The notes: a model not told the origin generated them from the letters alone. A stretch of 64,000 bases of DNA from Pontibacter silvestris (GCF_020907275.1 NZ_JAJJWI010000004.1:228070-292069), one strand, 5' to 3'. Counted from the stretch's first letter, positions 10,347-19,180 are shown. Translations and numbers: made by a program.

Positions 10347-10449
10347 TAAATACACAGAAGAAGGAATAGAATGTGTGGTAACAATGCCTATAAGTAATCG
10401 GGGTGTGTGGCTTAAATGGAAAGATAAATGGGCAGAGCTAAAACGATAA
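10327..10449 (+). other. Short coding-like remnant after the DinB gene
   Basis: One frame is open for 40 codons and overlaps the DinB stop. It ends in a Trp/Lys-rich tail (GVWLKWKDKWAELKR, then TAA). It has no start codon of its own except the ATG at 10384. It may be the tail of a lost protein or chance; I do not recognise a family. Confidence 0.2.
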
Positions 10450-10509
10450 GATCAGGCAAAGAATCTCCAACTACCTATGGCCTTGGTCTTTAAAAAAACT
10501 TACATACTT

Positions 10510-10698
10510 ATGAAACCGCAATATCTCCTCCTACTCATCCCGCTGCTGATAGTAGATATACTAACCTTTACCGAAGTGGCTTCACTGGTGCGGCAACCGT
10601 CTGATATGGCTGTAGCAACCGGGCTGTTTTTGTTGGTTGTGTTGATTGCTGCCAATTTCTTTGTTATTAGATATGCAATTTCCAAACTTAACGCTTAA
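10510..10698 (+). CDS. Small two-helix membrane protein
   Basis: This is a 62-residue protein with two hydrophobic segments (YLLLLIPLLIVDILTF and ATGLFLLVVLIAANFFV), ending in a short polar tail. I chose the ATG at 10510 (MKPQYLLLL) because it begins just before the first helix; an ATG at 10477 would add 11 residues. Its TAA is immediately followed by the ATG of the prohibitin homologue, so the two are almost certainly co-transcribed and the small protein may work with the membrane-anchored SPFH protein. I recognise no family. Confidence 0.65.
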   Translation: MKPQYLLLLIPLLIVDILTFTEVASLVRQPSDMAVATGLFLLVVLIAANFFVIRYAISKLNA

Positions 10699-11493
10699 AT
10701 GAACCGACAGATTTTTACCTGGAGTATCGCTTTTGTGCTGATACTGTTCTTTTCGATTACCGCCATGAAATCCTGCACAAGAATAGATGCAGGGCACGAA
10801 GGCATTCTGGTTAAACTGTATGGTACCGGCAAAGGTGTGCAGGACGTATCGCTGGTAACAGGGCGCGTATGGTACAACCCTTTAACAGAAGATGTGTTCC
10901 AGTTTCCAACATTTGTGCAGACGATAGACTATGAAGCTTTTACCGTTAACGCCAAAGACGGCTCCGTTTTTACCGTTGATCCTACTATTTCTTTCAGGGT
11001 TATTCCCGGCCAGAGCCCCAGAATATTTAGCAAGTACCGCAAAGAAATAGAGCAGATCACCACAACAACTCTTTACAACTATACCAGAGATGCCTTCCGT
11101 ATTCAGTTTAACCAATACAGTACTGATAGTATTATATCTAACAGGCAGTCTTTCGAAGACAAGGTGCAGGTAGCTTTGGGGGAGTCGCTTAAAAAAGAAG
11201 GCTTTGAGCTGGAGCAAATGACAAGCGGGCTTCAGTACCCGGATGAGATTGTGCGTGCTGTAAACCTAAAGAACCGGGCTGTGCAGCAGGCCCTGCAAGT
11301 GGAGAATGAGTTGAAAGTAGCTGAAGCTCAGGCGCGTAAGAAAATTGTAGAAGCTGAGGCCGAAGCAAGAGCAAACGAACTGCGCCAGCGTACGCTTACA
11401 CCATTGCTCATTCAGCAGCAGTTTATTGAGAAGTGGGATGGGAAAACACCACTTTACGGCAACTTGCCCACTTTCTTCAAGAACGTACAGTAA
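10699..11493 (+). CDS. Prohibitin / SPFH (Band 7) family protein
   Basis: This is a 264-residue protein with one N-terminal membrane anchor (about residues 8-24) followed by an SPFH domain (about 28-205; RIDAGHEGILVKLYG, DPTISFRVIP) and an Ala/Glu/Arg-rich coiled coil (VAEAQARKKIVEAEAEARA). Prohibitin-type proteins form membrane-bound ring scaffolds; the bacterial role is membrane organisation or protease regulation and is not fixed for this family. It directly follows the small membrane protein gene with no gap and is convergent with nuoC 92 nt away. Confidence 0.9.
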   Translation: MNRQIFTWSIAFVLILFFSITAMKSCTRIDAGHEGILVKLYGTGKGVQDVSLVTGRVWYNPLTEDVFQFPTFVQTIDYEAFTVNAKDGSVFTVDPTISFRVIPGQSPRIFSKYRKEIEQITTTTLYNYTRDAFRIQFNQYSTDSIISNRQSFEDKVQVALGESLKKEGFELEQMTSGLQYPDEIVRAVNLKNRAVQQALQVENELKVAEAQARKKIVEAEAEARANELRQRTLTPLLIQQQFIEKWDGKTPLYGNLPTFFKNVQ

Positions 11494-11585
11494 CTGAAAT
11501 ACAGGTAGCGTCTTTAGCAAAGGCTGTTGCGGCAAAAACACTCATAAGACTACTGTAGACACGGTGAGGTTTGGAATAAGAAGCC

Positions 11586-12179
11586 TTAACTCGGCTTCTC
11601 CCGCTTATCAGAGAAAGGCGTAGGTACTCCGGTTAACTGCTGAGGCTCTCCTTTAAAGCCATTGAACTCGTTGTGCTGGTCGAAGGGTACTTTAATGCCG
11701 TGGTAGTAATCCTGTAGCTTGTAATCTTTACGGAGTGGGTGCCCCTCCCAATCGGCAGCGCAAAGAATACGGCGCATGTCAGGGTGGTTTTTAAAGTAAA
11801 TGCCTACCATATCATAAACCTCGCGTTCGTGCCAGTCTGCTGTGCGCCAGATGTGGCTGACGGTTGGTACCTCCGGCATCGGCTCGTCGGCTGTGTTGCG
11901 GGGCACCATTACTTTTAAGGTCAGGTGATGATCGTAAGGGATAGAGTAAAGGTTGTACACTACCTCCATGGTACCCGCATCAGGGCCATTATCTATGCCT
12001 GTCACGCAGGAGAGAAAATCGAAGTAAGTCTGCCCATTGTCATGCAGCTCCAGACACACCCCTGCCAACTGCGCTGGTTGTATAACCAGGTACGGCTGCG
12101 GGTTGTCACTATTTTCTGAAACTACAACTTCTGCACCAAACTGTTCTCTAAGCAAATTTTTTATTTCTTCGAAAGTCAC
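11586..12179 (-). CDS. nuoC: NADH-quinone oxidoreductase subunit C
   Basis: This is the 30-kDa-type peripheral-arm subunit of complex I, which binds NuoD. The 30-kDa signature region reads ADWHEREVYDMVGIYF, with HPDMRRIL and HPLRKDY following. At 197 residues it is a normal stand-alone NuoC, not a NuoCD fusion. A TAccTTTG box lies 31 nt upstream of the ATG, consistent with an independent promoter. It is separated from nuoB by a plus-strand aminotransferase gene and from nuoD by three plus-strand genes. Confidence 0.95.
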   Translation of the reverse strand: MTFEEIKNLLREQFGAEVVVSENSDNPQPYLVIQPAQLAGVCLELHDNGQTYFDFLSCVTGIDNGPDAGTMEVVYNLYSIPYDHHLTLKVMVPRNTADEPMPEVPTVSHIWRTADWHEREVYDMVGIYFKNHPDMRRILCAADWEGHPLRKDYKLQDYYHGIKVPFDQHNEFNGFKGEPQQLTGVPTPFSDKREKPS

Positions 12180-12209
12180 GCTGCTATCAACCTAATTGTA
12201 AATCTATTG

Positions 12210-12217
12210 CAAAGGTA
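12210..12217 (-). promoter_or_regulatory. -7 box (TACCTTTG) for nuoC
   Basis: On the minus strand this reads TACCTTTG, matching the Bacteroidota -7 consensus TAnnTTTG, 31 nt before the nuoC ATG. No clear -33 TTTG lies 19 nt further upstream, so this rests on the -7 box only. Confidence 0.4.
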
Positions 12218-12717
12218 CCATATGAGTGCGTAAAATGTAATGTTTAGCTTATACTTTAGGTTAATGTTCCCTCGCATTCTATTAATATATAAAGTTCTTA
12301 CCAACCTTGCCTTTATATATTTGTTATCAATGTTATTAATTGTTTGTAATATTCATCCTTTGTTATTATTATTTTTATAAATAATAATGATTTTTAATAG
12401 TAAATACTTCTTTTTTAAAAGATAATTTAATAAATTACTTATTAAGTATCTGACAAGGGCGAATTGAAGCCTTTTGAAGGGAAACTTTAGCAGTTAAGAG
12501 TAGCGTTTTAGTAAATGCTTGTTGTACAGGTTATTGTGCTGTAAACGTTCAGTGTTCTTTTAAATCTGAAATAAAGCACTGTTGCTGGCGTAGCTATGCG
12601 AAGCTTTAGCGACAGCAAGTGCATGTTTACCAGAAGAATGGCTATGTATGGTAGTTGCTCTGCTGGCAGTAAAGTGTCAACTGATTTCTAACCTAACTTT
12701 AATTATAATTCATCGCC
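12218..12717. other. AT-rich intergenic region between nuoC and aminotransferase
   Basis: About 500 bp between divergent genes. Around 12280-12440 it is very AT-rich and includes an all-A/T hairpin (12365-12374 with 12379-12388). A second, imperfect hairpin surrounds 12580-12620 (GCACTGTTGCTGGCG against CGACAGCAAGTGC). No ORF or RNA gene was recognised. Confidence 0.5.
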
Positions 12718-13887
12718 ATGGCTAACCAAATGAACCGCCGTAACTGGCTCAAAGCAAGTGCTCTTTTAGCTGGAGGTGTTGCTGTTTTTCGCTCCGGTAT
12801 TAGTTCTGTCGCAGCAATGCCTGCCGCCTTTGCCAAAAATCGTGCGACACGCATAACTGATGAGACTGCTACACTGGCTGCTCCTCCGGAAATGAAAGCC
12901 CGCCTGCTTGCCAATGAGAACCCATTTGGTCCATCTGAAAAAGCAAAAAAAGCAATGCAGGAAGCCTTGCCTAACAGCTACCAATATCCATTTATGTACA
13001 GCCAGCAGTTAAAGCAAAAGATAGCGACGCACGAAGGTATTGATGCCAAACAGGTGTTACTTGATGCTGGTTCCTCTCCCTTGCTGCTTGCTGCGGCAAT
13101 GCACTTTGCTAAAAATGGCGGGTCTATTATTACAGGAGATCCCTCTTATGATGACCTGCCTGAAAAAGCCAGAAAATTTAAGGCTAACATAGTAGAGGTG
13201 CCTTTAACAGCCGATTATAAACTGGATCTGGAGGCTATGGAGAAAAAGATAGACGGCAACACTTCGCTGGTTTATATCTGCAACCCCAATAACCCTACAG
13301 GTACAGTGCTGGACACTGCCAAACTGAAAGCTTTTTGCGAACGGGCTTCTAAGAAGGTTCCTGTTTTTATAGATGAAGCTTATATTGATTATGTAGATGA
13401 CCCACAAGGCACTACGCTGATAGACTTGGTAAAGAAAGGAAATAATATTATTGTAGCGCGTACTTTTTCTAAGCTATATGGCTTTGCCGGGCTTCGTGTT
13501 GGTTACGTGGTAGCACAGCCTGATATGATTGACACGCTGAGCATATACAGCTCTGGCGCTTTCAGTATTTCGGCTCCTTCTATTCAGGCTGCTCTGGTAA
13601 GTTACCAGGATAAGGAATACATGAATAACACGCTGCAGAAAACAGCTGCTTCTAAGAAGTTCCTGTATGAAACGCTAAAGAAAGAAGGCTATGAATATAT
13701 TCCTTCCTCTACCAATTTTGTTATGTTTCCGATTAAAATGGATGGTAAACGCTTTACTGATGAAATGATGAAACGTGGTGTCGGAGTCCGTTTCTGGAAG
13801 TTTGCTGACCAAGACTGGTGCAGGATAAGTATTGGTCGTATGGATGAGATGCAGGCCTTTGCCGATGCTTTTAAAGTGCTGGCTTAA
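12718..13887 (+). CDS. HisC-like PLP-dependent aminotransferase with a Tat signal
   Basis: This is a 389-residue fold-type I aminotransferase of the histidinol-phosphate aminotransferase group. The PLP machinery is intact: CNPNNPTGT (about 188-196), IDEAY (218-222), the Schiff-base Lys252 in TFSKLYGFAGLRVGY, and a C-terminal WCRISIGR. Unusually, it begins with NRRNWLKASALLAGGVAVF, a twin-arginine-type leader (Arg7-Arg8) with a hydrophobic core and AMPAAFA cleavage region, so the folded holoenzyme is probably exported. The methionine at 12718 is in frame with this leader. The substrate is unknown; a role in histidine synthesis is unlikely for an exported enzyme. It stands alone, convergent with nuoB. 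Confidence 0.88.
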   Translation: MANQMNRRNWLKASALLAGGVAVFRSGISSVAAMPAAFAKNRATRITDETATLAAPPEMKARLLANENPFGPSEKAKKAMQEALPNSYQYPFMYSQQLKQKIATHEGIDAKQVLLDAGSSPLLLAAAMHFAKNGGSIITGDPSYDDLPEKARKFKANIVEVPLTADYKLDLEAMEKKIDGNTSLVYICNPNNPTGTVLDTAKLKAFCERASKKVPVFIDEAYIDYVDDPQGTTLIDLVKKGNNIIVARTFSKLYGFAGLRVGYVVAQPDMIDTLSIYSSGAFSISAPSIQAALVSYQDKEYMNNTLQKTAASKKFLYETLKKEGYEYIPSSTNFVMFPIKMDGKRFTDEMMKRGVGVRFWKFADQDWCRISIGRMDEMQAFADAFKVLA

Positions 13888-13911
13888 ATGCCTGAAGTTC
13901 CATTCAGGTAG

Positions 13912-13967
13912 GTATAAAACAGAGATGCCCTGTAGTTTTCTAATTACAGGGCATCTCTGTTTTATAC
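13912..13967. terminator. Bidirectional terminator between aminotransferase and nuoB
   Basis: A perfect 23-bp inverted repeat (13912-13934 and 13945-13967, core CAGAGATGCCCTGTA) encloses a 10-nt loop. The outer A/T runs give a U-tract in both directions. It lies between two convergent genes. Confidence 0.92.
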
Positions 13968-13983
13968 TACAAGGTTACGTTAC

Positions 13984-14523
13984 CTAAGCCTGAGCTATAG
14001 CTTCTGCCTGTCTCTTTGCCATAATCTGCTGTACAGCTCTTGGCGCACGTATGGTTTCTTTCCGAATAACCTCCTGTAGCTTCAGAAAGCCACCTATCAG
14101 TGCTTCTGGCCGCGGTGGGCAACCAGGTACATAAACGTCTACTGGTATAATGCGGTCAACACCTTTTACCACATGGTAGCCGTGTTCCCAATAAGGGCCA
14201 CCGCAGTTGGAGCAGGAACCCATTGAGATAACATAGCGCGGCTCAGGCATCTGTTCATACAGCCTGCGTACACGGTCTGCCATTTTAAACGTAACGGTTC
14301 CGGCTACAATCATTACGTCCGACTGCCTTGGAGAAGCACGCGGAATAACGCCAAACCTATCTAAATCATAAGCTGAGCCATAGGCTCCCATCATCTCAAT
14401 GGCACAACAAGCCAGGCCGAAGCCCATTGGCCAGAGTGCTGTCAGGCGGGCCCAATTAAGCAGGTCATCTAATTTTGTAACTATTACACCGCCTTCTCCT
14501 GTCTTATTCTCTGGTATATTCAT
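13984..14523 (-). CDS. nuoB: NADH-quinone oxidoreductase subunit B
   Basis: This complex I subunit carries the terminal 4Fe-4S cluster N2, which passes electrons to quinone. The cluster ligands are visible: tandem Cys39-Cys40 in [10 protein letters not shown], a Cys in [10 protein letters not shown], and the Cys of [11 protein letters not shown]. At 179 residues it is complete. It follows nuoA by 27 nt on the same strand, and the pair is terminated by the shared hairpin beyond its stop codon instead of continuing into nuoC. Confidence 0.96.
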   Translation of the reverse strand: MNIPENKTGEGGVIVTKLDDLLNWARLTALWPMGFGLACCAIEMMGAYGSAYDLDRFGVIPRASPRQSDVMIVAGTVTFKMADRVRRLYEQMPEPRYVISMGSCSNCGGPYWEHGYHVVKGVDRIIPVDVYVPGCPPRPEALIGGFLKLQEVIRKETIRAPRAVQQIMAKRQAEAIAQA

Positions 14524-14550
14524 GTATAAGTCTCTGATCTGAAAGCTTTG

Positions 14551-15042
14551 CTATTGCTTCTTTACCTCGTACTGGCGATTATTTACGCGCTCGTACATGT
14601 CCATCGGAATTCTGGAGCGGCTTTTAGGTATAATCGGGTTAGGTTTTATCCAGTCGAGGTGGCCTTTGGCCCAGGCATAAGCTAAGCCAAGTATGAGCAC
14701 GCTCATAAATATGAACATCTCAGCAAGAGAAAACCAACCCCACAGTCCGTTGGTTCCTTCAATTAAATCTCTGCGCCCAAATACAACTGCCCACGGAAAC
14801 AGGAAAGCCAGCTCTACATCAAAAACGATGAAGATAAGCGCCACCACGTAAAAGCGTGGGTTAAATTGTACCCAGGAGTTACCAATTGGTTCTTCACCAG
14901 ACTCATAAGTTGCCAGCTTCTCCGGGTTAGGCCGATGTGGGCGTAACAGCTTTGCTGAAAACAAGCCGATGATAACAAAAATGGCACCACCAATTAGGTA
15001 CAGCAGAATGGTTCCGAAGTCGCTGAGGTAAGTTTCTTTCAT
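14551..15042 (-). CDS. nuoA: NADH-quinone oxidoreductase subunit A
   Basis: This is a membrane-arm subunit of complex I with three transmembrane helices (about residues 10-30, 65-90 and 100-125). The conserved loop reads TYESGEEPIGNSWVQFNPRF, and EHAF-type helix residues follow as IVFDVELAFLFPWA. At 163 residues it is somewhat longer than the roughly 120-residue core because of a hydrophilic C-terminal tail. It is the first gene of a nuoAB pair, with a TAaaTTTG box 20 nt upstream. Confidence 0.95.
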   Translation of the reverse strand: MKETYLSDFGTILLYLIGGAIFVIIGLFSAKLLRPHRPNPEKLATYESGEEPIGNSWVQFNPRFYVVALIFIVFDVELAFLFPWAVVFGRRDLIEGTNGLWGWFSLAEMFIFMSVLILGLAYAWAKGHLDWIKPNPIIPKSRSRIPMDMYERVNNRQYEVKKQ

Positions 15043-15061
15043 TGCTTTGCCGCTGTTTATA

Positions 15062-15069
15062 CAAATTTA
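15062..15069 (-). promoter_or_regulatory. -7 box (TAAATTTG) for nuoAB
   Basis: On the minus strand this reads TAAATTTG, an exact TAnnTTTG match, 20 nt before the nuoA ATG. No good -33 element was found at 19 nt spacing. Confidence 0.4.
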
Positions 15070-15219
15070 CAATGAAATTTTGGTTTTATAAGTGCTCTTC
15101 CTTCCTCTGCTGTTCGAGCAAGTTACTATGGAAGCAGGAGCAACATAAAGTAAACAACCTTTCGCCTCACAAAGCTGTAACAGATAAACGAATATAACTG
15201 AGAACAAACCTGACACTCT

Positions 15220-16638
15220 ATGCTTACAGGACGAGTAAATGCACCTGAGATCAGCACTGAACATGGCTGGCTGAACACTGACCGTGACTGGTCTATTAAA
15301 GACTTTAGAGGGAAAATGGTGTTGCTGGATTTCTGGACCTTTGGCTGTATTAACTGCCAGCATATAGTGCCGGACCTGAAGCAACTGGAAGAGGAATATG
15401 CTGGTTCATTAGTAGTGATAGGAATACACTCTGCTAAGTTTGACGCAGAGAAGCAGAGCGAAACTATTAAGCAGGCAATCCAGAAGTTTGGTGTGGAGCA
15501 CCCGGTGGTAAACGATGCTGACTTTAAAATCTGGAACCAGTATGGAGTAAGGGCATGGCCGACGGTGGTTCTTATTGATCCGAATGGAAAAGTAATTGGG
15601 CAACATGCCGGAGAAGGTGTTTATGAGACAGTGCAGCCATACATCGATAAAATGGAGAAGGAGTTTGCAGATGTGCTGAACCGGGAACCTCTTAACTTCC
15701 TTATGGAACCACGGGAGGCATCTGTGCTGTCCTTTCCTTCTAAGCTTATCAATGACAGGGAAGGCAATGTTTACCTTTCCGACAGCGGCTATAATCGCAT
15801 TCTGAAGCTAAACCAGGAAGGGCAGGTGCTGGAGGTAATTGGCAGTGGTAACAGGGGCTTCGATGACGGCAGCTATGCAGAAGCAGGTTTTTATGAGCCG
15901 CATGGTTTGGCTCTTCATGAAAACATACTCTATGTAGCCGATGCTAAGAACAATGCCATCCGGAAGGTAGACCTGGAGACAAAGCAGGTAACAACAGTGG
16001 CAGGCACAGGTGAGTTAAGTTATTATTTCTTTGAAGACAGCATTGGTGTAGGAGTTAACCCTAACAGCCCCTGGGACCTGCTGATGATAGATAACGATAT
16101 GTACATTGCCAATGCAGGTAACCATCAGATATTACGCATGGACCTGAATACCGAAACGGTGTACCGCTTTGCTGGTAGTGGTAGAGAAGCCCTAACAGAT
16201 GGCTCTTTACTAGAGGCTGCCTTTAACCAACCTAGCGGTCTGGCCAGCAACGGCAATGTACTGTATGTGGCTGATGCCGAAGCAAGTGCTATTCGCACTG
16301 TAAATACTAAGTCTGGAATGGTGCTTACCCCGCTTGGCAAAGGCCTCTTCGACTTTGGCGATGTAGATGGCCATGTAGACGATGCCTTGCTACAGCACTG
16401 TATAGGCGTAGAGGTAATTGATAATAATGTGTACATAGCCGATACCTACAACGGCAAAATAAAAGTACTGGACATGGAGCTGCATCGGGTACGTACACTG
16501 ACAGAAGGCCTAAGCGAGCCGAACGATGTACTTTTCCTGAACGGGCAGCTGTGGGTAACCAGTACCAACAGCCATCAGTTGTTTAAAGTGGACCCTGGCA
16601 CAGGAGAGAAGCAGGAGGTAACCATTTTTTTTAAATAA
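15220..16638 (+). CDS. NHLRC2-like thioredoxin-domain / NHL-repeat protein
   Basis: This is a 472-residue two-part protein. Residues about 5-150 form a thioredoxin-like (AhpC/TlpA) domain with the redox motif Cys43-Ile-Asn-Cys46 in FWTFGCINCQH and the cis-Pro region RAWPTVVLID. Residues about 165-472 form an NHL beta-propeller (repeats such as NVYLSDSGYNRILKL, ILYVADAKNNAIRKV). This is the architecture of NHLRC2, whose biochemical role is not settled. No signal peptide is visible, so it is probably cytosolic. It stands alone, divergent from nuoA. Confidence 0.9.
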   Translation: MLTGRVNAPEISTEHGWLNTDRDWSIKDFRGKMVLLDFWTFGCINCQHIVPDLKQLEEEYAGSLVVIGIHSAKFDAEKQSETIKQAIQKFGVEHPVVNDADFKIWNQYGVRAWPTVVLIDPNGKVIGQHAGEGVYETVQPYIDKMEKEFADVLNREPLNFLMEPREASVLSFPSKLINDREGNVYLSDSGYNRILKLNQEGQVLEVIGSGNRGFDDGSYAEAGFYEPHGLALHENILYVADAKNNAIRKVDLETKQVTTVAGTGELSYYFFEDSIGVGVNPNSPWDLLMIDNDMYIANAGNHQILRMDLNTETVYRFAGSGREALTDGSLLEAAFNQPSGLASNGNVLYVADAEASAIRTVNTKSGMVLTPLGKGLFDFGDVDGHVDDALLQHCIGVEVIDNNVYIADTYNGKIKVLDMELHRVRTLTEGLSEPNDVLFLNGQLWVTSTNSHQLFKVDPGTGEKQEVTIFFK

Positions 16639-16698
16639 GTTAACATCAGCTAGCATATATTGACATTTGTTTAAGTACAGTAGTGTTACTTAAAAGAG

Positions 16699-17253
16699 CT
16701 ATGCTACTATCTGCTTCAAAGCCTGTTGCTTCACCCGCAAAGCCTGTTGTACATGGCGTTCCTCATGCACTACATTAAATCCTAATGTCTCACCAATACG
16801 TATTTTCAGCAGTTTAAAGAACTCCACAGGAATAGCCATTTTATTCAGATTAACAGATTTGGCACCTTCCAACAAAGCCAGTAGCTCGTCCTGGTGTTTC
16901 TGAAATGCTACCATCACTTCACGGCCTAGCTTGCTGTTGTTGGGGTTCATGTGCTTTAGCGTCTTGTGCTTTTTCATATTCTGAGGCCGCATCATGACTA
17001 AAAACTTCTTGCCTATCCAGCTGTAACTGATCTCTGACTTATACATACCTTCAGGGCTAGTGGCAATGGCTTTGGCTATAGCCTGGTTGTAGTAGTTGCT
17101 ATAGCGGTTCAGGTGTTCGAGGCATTCTAGTACGCTCCAGCTATCGGGAGAGGGCTTGTAATTTAAAATGTCCAGATCTAGCTGGGCAAATTGGCTGTTT
17201 ACAGTTTGCTGTAAACCCTGCGTGGCTCGGAAAAGTTGCTCTAGTGTATTCAT
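16699..17253 (-). CDS. DinB family protein
   Basis: This is a 184-residue four-helix-bundle protein of the DinB_2 type. It begins MNTLEQLFRATQ, contains WSVLECLEHLNRY (first His of the putative metal site) and ends with NVVHEERHVQQALRV (the second histidine pair). I start at the ATG at 17253; the longer frame from 17364 adds an unlikely N-terminus. Family members bind divalent metal, and some are bacillithiol-dependent transferases, but nothing here fixes a substrate. A second, broken DinB gene lies at 9.9 kb. Confidence 0.86.
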   Translation of the reverse strand: MNTLEQLFRATQGLQQTVNSQFAQLDLDILNYKPSPDSWSVLECLEHLNRYSNYYNQAIAKAIATSPEGMYKSEISYSWIGKKFLVMMRPQNMKKHKTLKHMNPNNSKLGREVMVAFQKHQDELLALLEGAKSVNLNKMAIPVEFFKLLKIRIGETLGFNVVHEERHVQQALRVKQQALKQIVA

Positions 17254-17414
17254 AGCAGTTATAGTTTTACTTTGTACAGCGCAAAGGTATCGAGTATCCT
17301 GATCTGAATCCTTGAGGGAAATCAAGATTTTATGGATGAAGAAAACAATATATAAGTTATACAATGACAGATGTATTTCCTATATTTAGTTGACCTAATA
17401 TAAAGCCTTAGAAA

Positions 17415-18101
17415 ATGAAAACGCTTATACTTAAAGCTGCTATGTCGCTTTTAACAGTTGGAGCCTGCTATACAAGTTCAAGCGCTCAAATAGCTATTAA
17501 AGACGAAACAGGCAGGCCGCTCATGACTAAGCAGTACACCGATGTAAAAGGATCGCCCTATTTAGCTGATGAATGGTACAAAGGAACTGTAGAATTGACA
17601 AATGGAACCATATATGATGAAATGAACCTGATGTATGATCAGGTAAAAGATGAGTTGATATTTAAAGCAGCTGGTGAACAAGCACAAGCTTTTGAGGCAT
17701 CTTCAGTATATGCGTTTACTATTCATCTGCAAAAAGACGGTCTGCCGGAAGAAAAGAAAAATTACCGGAAAGGCTTTATTCCTGTTGACGGAGCGCCTGA
17801 CATGGCGTTCTACGAAGTGCTTGCCGATGGCCAGACACAGCTGTTGAAAAGAACAAAGAAAGTTGTTTTTGAGGAAATACCTTACGGCTCTTCAACTAAA
17901 GTAAAAGACATAAGAGAAAGTTCTTACTACTATATTGCCAGGTCAGGTAAACTGGTCAAAATCAAAGCAGATAAAAAGTCTGTTCTGAAGGCCCTGAAAG
18001 ACCAGGCGCCGGCACTGGAGAAATATGCAAAGGCTAATAAGCTAAACCTTAAAGATGACGCTGGCTTAGCCCAACTGGTAGCCTACTACAATGGCTTATG
18101 A
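17415..18101 (+). CDS. Exported protein of unknown function
   Basis: This is a 228-residue protein with a signal peptide (MKTLILKAAMSLLTVGACYT, cleaved near SSSAQ). The mature part is hydrophilic and Lys-rich, with a pattern EWYKGTVELTNGTIYDEMNLMYD followed by a C-terminal helical segment. I do not recognise a named family; the pattern fits small secreted Bacteroidota proteins whose N-terminus sets a value to be read back. Codon use matches its neighbours. The ATG at 17415 is the only sensible start. It is convergent with the Crp/Fnr gene, 27 nt apart. Confidence 0.7.
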   Translation: MKTLILKAAMSLLTVGACYTSSSAQIAIKDETGRPLMTKQYTDVKGSPYLADEWYKGTVELTNGTIYDEMNLMYDQVKDELIFKAAGEQAQAFEASSVYAFTIHLQKDGLPEEKKNYRKGFIPVDGAPDMAFYEVLADGQTQLLKRTKKVVFEEIPYGSSTKVKDIRESSYYYIARSGKLVKIKADKKSVLKALKDQAPALEKYAKANKLNLKDDAGLAQLVAYYNGL

Positions 18102-18128
18102 TTAAGCAGATATAAATTGTATTTACGG

Positions 18129-18680
18129 CTACTTTATGCGGCTTAGTGTTTCAGGAGACATACGTAGATAAGAAGCAATATACTTTTTAGGGATGTGCTG
18201 AAACAACTGTGGGCTACGCTGCATGACTCGTTGCACACGTTGTTCCGGCTCTGGTAGTAACAGGTCTACCTCACGATCAATTTTACCTACCAGTGCTTTT
18301 TCTAATTCCTGGTACCAGAATTTTTTAATATTAGGCCGCTCCTCTATCAGCTGCATAAAGTCTGCTTTACTAATGCCTAGCAGTTTACTTTTCTTGAGGG
18401 CTTGTATGTAATACGCAGATGGATTGCCATCCACAAACGACGGAAAGGAAACAAGCAGGTTATTAGGGTAAGAGAACCCCACGCAAATCTCCTCGTCGGG
18501 CAGAGGGTAATAAATACGCAGGGCACCACTGATTACAAAGTATAAGCTCTGTTCTACCTGCCCCTGCCGTATCAGAAAATCATACCTGTTCAGCTGTACC
18601 TGTTTCTTCCAGAGCGGCATTAAAGCCTCTATGTCTTCTGATGTAACGTAAGATATTTGCTGGAGGAGAGTGTGGAGCAT
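18129..18680 (-). CDS. Crp/Fnr family transcriptional regulator
   Basis: This is a 183-residue regulator with a cyclic-nucleotide-binding-type beta-barrel (about 20-115; FLIRQGQVEQSLYFVISG, DEEICVGFSYPNN) and a short C-terminal winged helix ending KYIASYLRMSPETLSRIK. It has none of the cysteine ligands of FNR, so it is not an iron-sulphur oxygen sensor. The effector is unknown. It follows the acylphosphatase gene by 31 nt on the same strand and may be co-transcribed with it. Confidence 0.88.
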   Translation of the reverse strand: MLHTLLQQISYVTSEDIEALMPLWKKQVQLNRYDFLIRQGQVEQSLYFVISGALRIYYPLPDEEICVGFSYPNNLLVSFPSFVDGNPSAYYIQALKKSKLLGISKADFMQLIEERPNIKKFWYQELEKALVGKIDREVDLLLPEPEQRVQRVMQRSPQLFQHIPKKYIASYLRMSPETLSRIK

Positions 18681-18711
18681 GGTTTAAAGTCCTTTATAAA
18701 TAATTTTACCC

Positions 18712-18996
18712 TTACCTTCTCACCTCAAACCTCTCAAACCCAATGAGGTTTTCCATCTCCTGTACCTCCACCTTTTCTACTCTTGCTCTACCAGATCCCT
18801 CCTGTGTCCACTGTTCTAACTGCTTCAAAGCATCTGGTGCTCCTTCGGCCTCCATATAAACAGTACCATCGGGTTCATTTTGTACAAAGCCGGTTAAGCC
18901 TAATGCCTGTGCTTTGTCTTTGGTGCTGGCCCGGAAGAATACTCCGTGTACCTTGCCATGCACCCGTATGGTGATATGCTTGGTATTGATGCTCAT
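18712..18996 (-). CDS. acyP: Acylphosphatase
   Basis: This is a 94-residue cytosolic enzyme that hydrolyses acyl phosphates such as carbamoyl phosphate or 1,3-bisphosphoglycerate. The catalytic Arg lies in VHGVFFRAST and the catalytic Asn in GFVQNEPDGTVY, both in the standard acylphosphatase signatures. The length is typical. The first gene of a possible two-gene unit with the Crp/Fnr regulator. Confidence 0.94.
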   Translation of the reverse strand: MSINTKHITIRVHGKVHGVFFRASTKDKAQALGLTGFVQNEPDGTVYMEAEGAPDALKQLEQWTQEGSGRARVEKVEVQEMENLIGFERFEVRR

Positions 18997-19180
18997 GCTG
19001 TTTTTAGGTTTATAAGCGGAATATAACTGTTTACAGAATAATTGTGGCTGAAGTTAAGCAAAACGTGTCTGACAACAGGTTTTGTTATCTGTATGAAGCA
19101 AGATATAGTTGGTTTATGAAATTTAGTTTACCTTTAGCCGATTTGGCGCATCGGGTGCCATAGAGTTAGAAAACAGAACA

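Noticed and set aside
12218..12717. Replication-origin-like AT-rich stretch
   Set aside because: AT-rich, but no DnaA-box cluster and no dnaA/dnaN neighbours.
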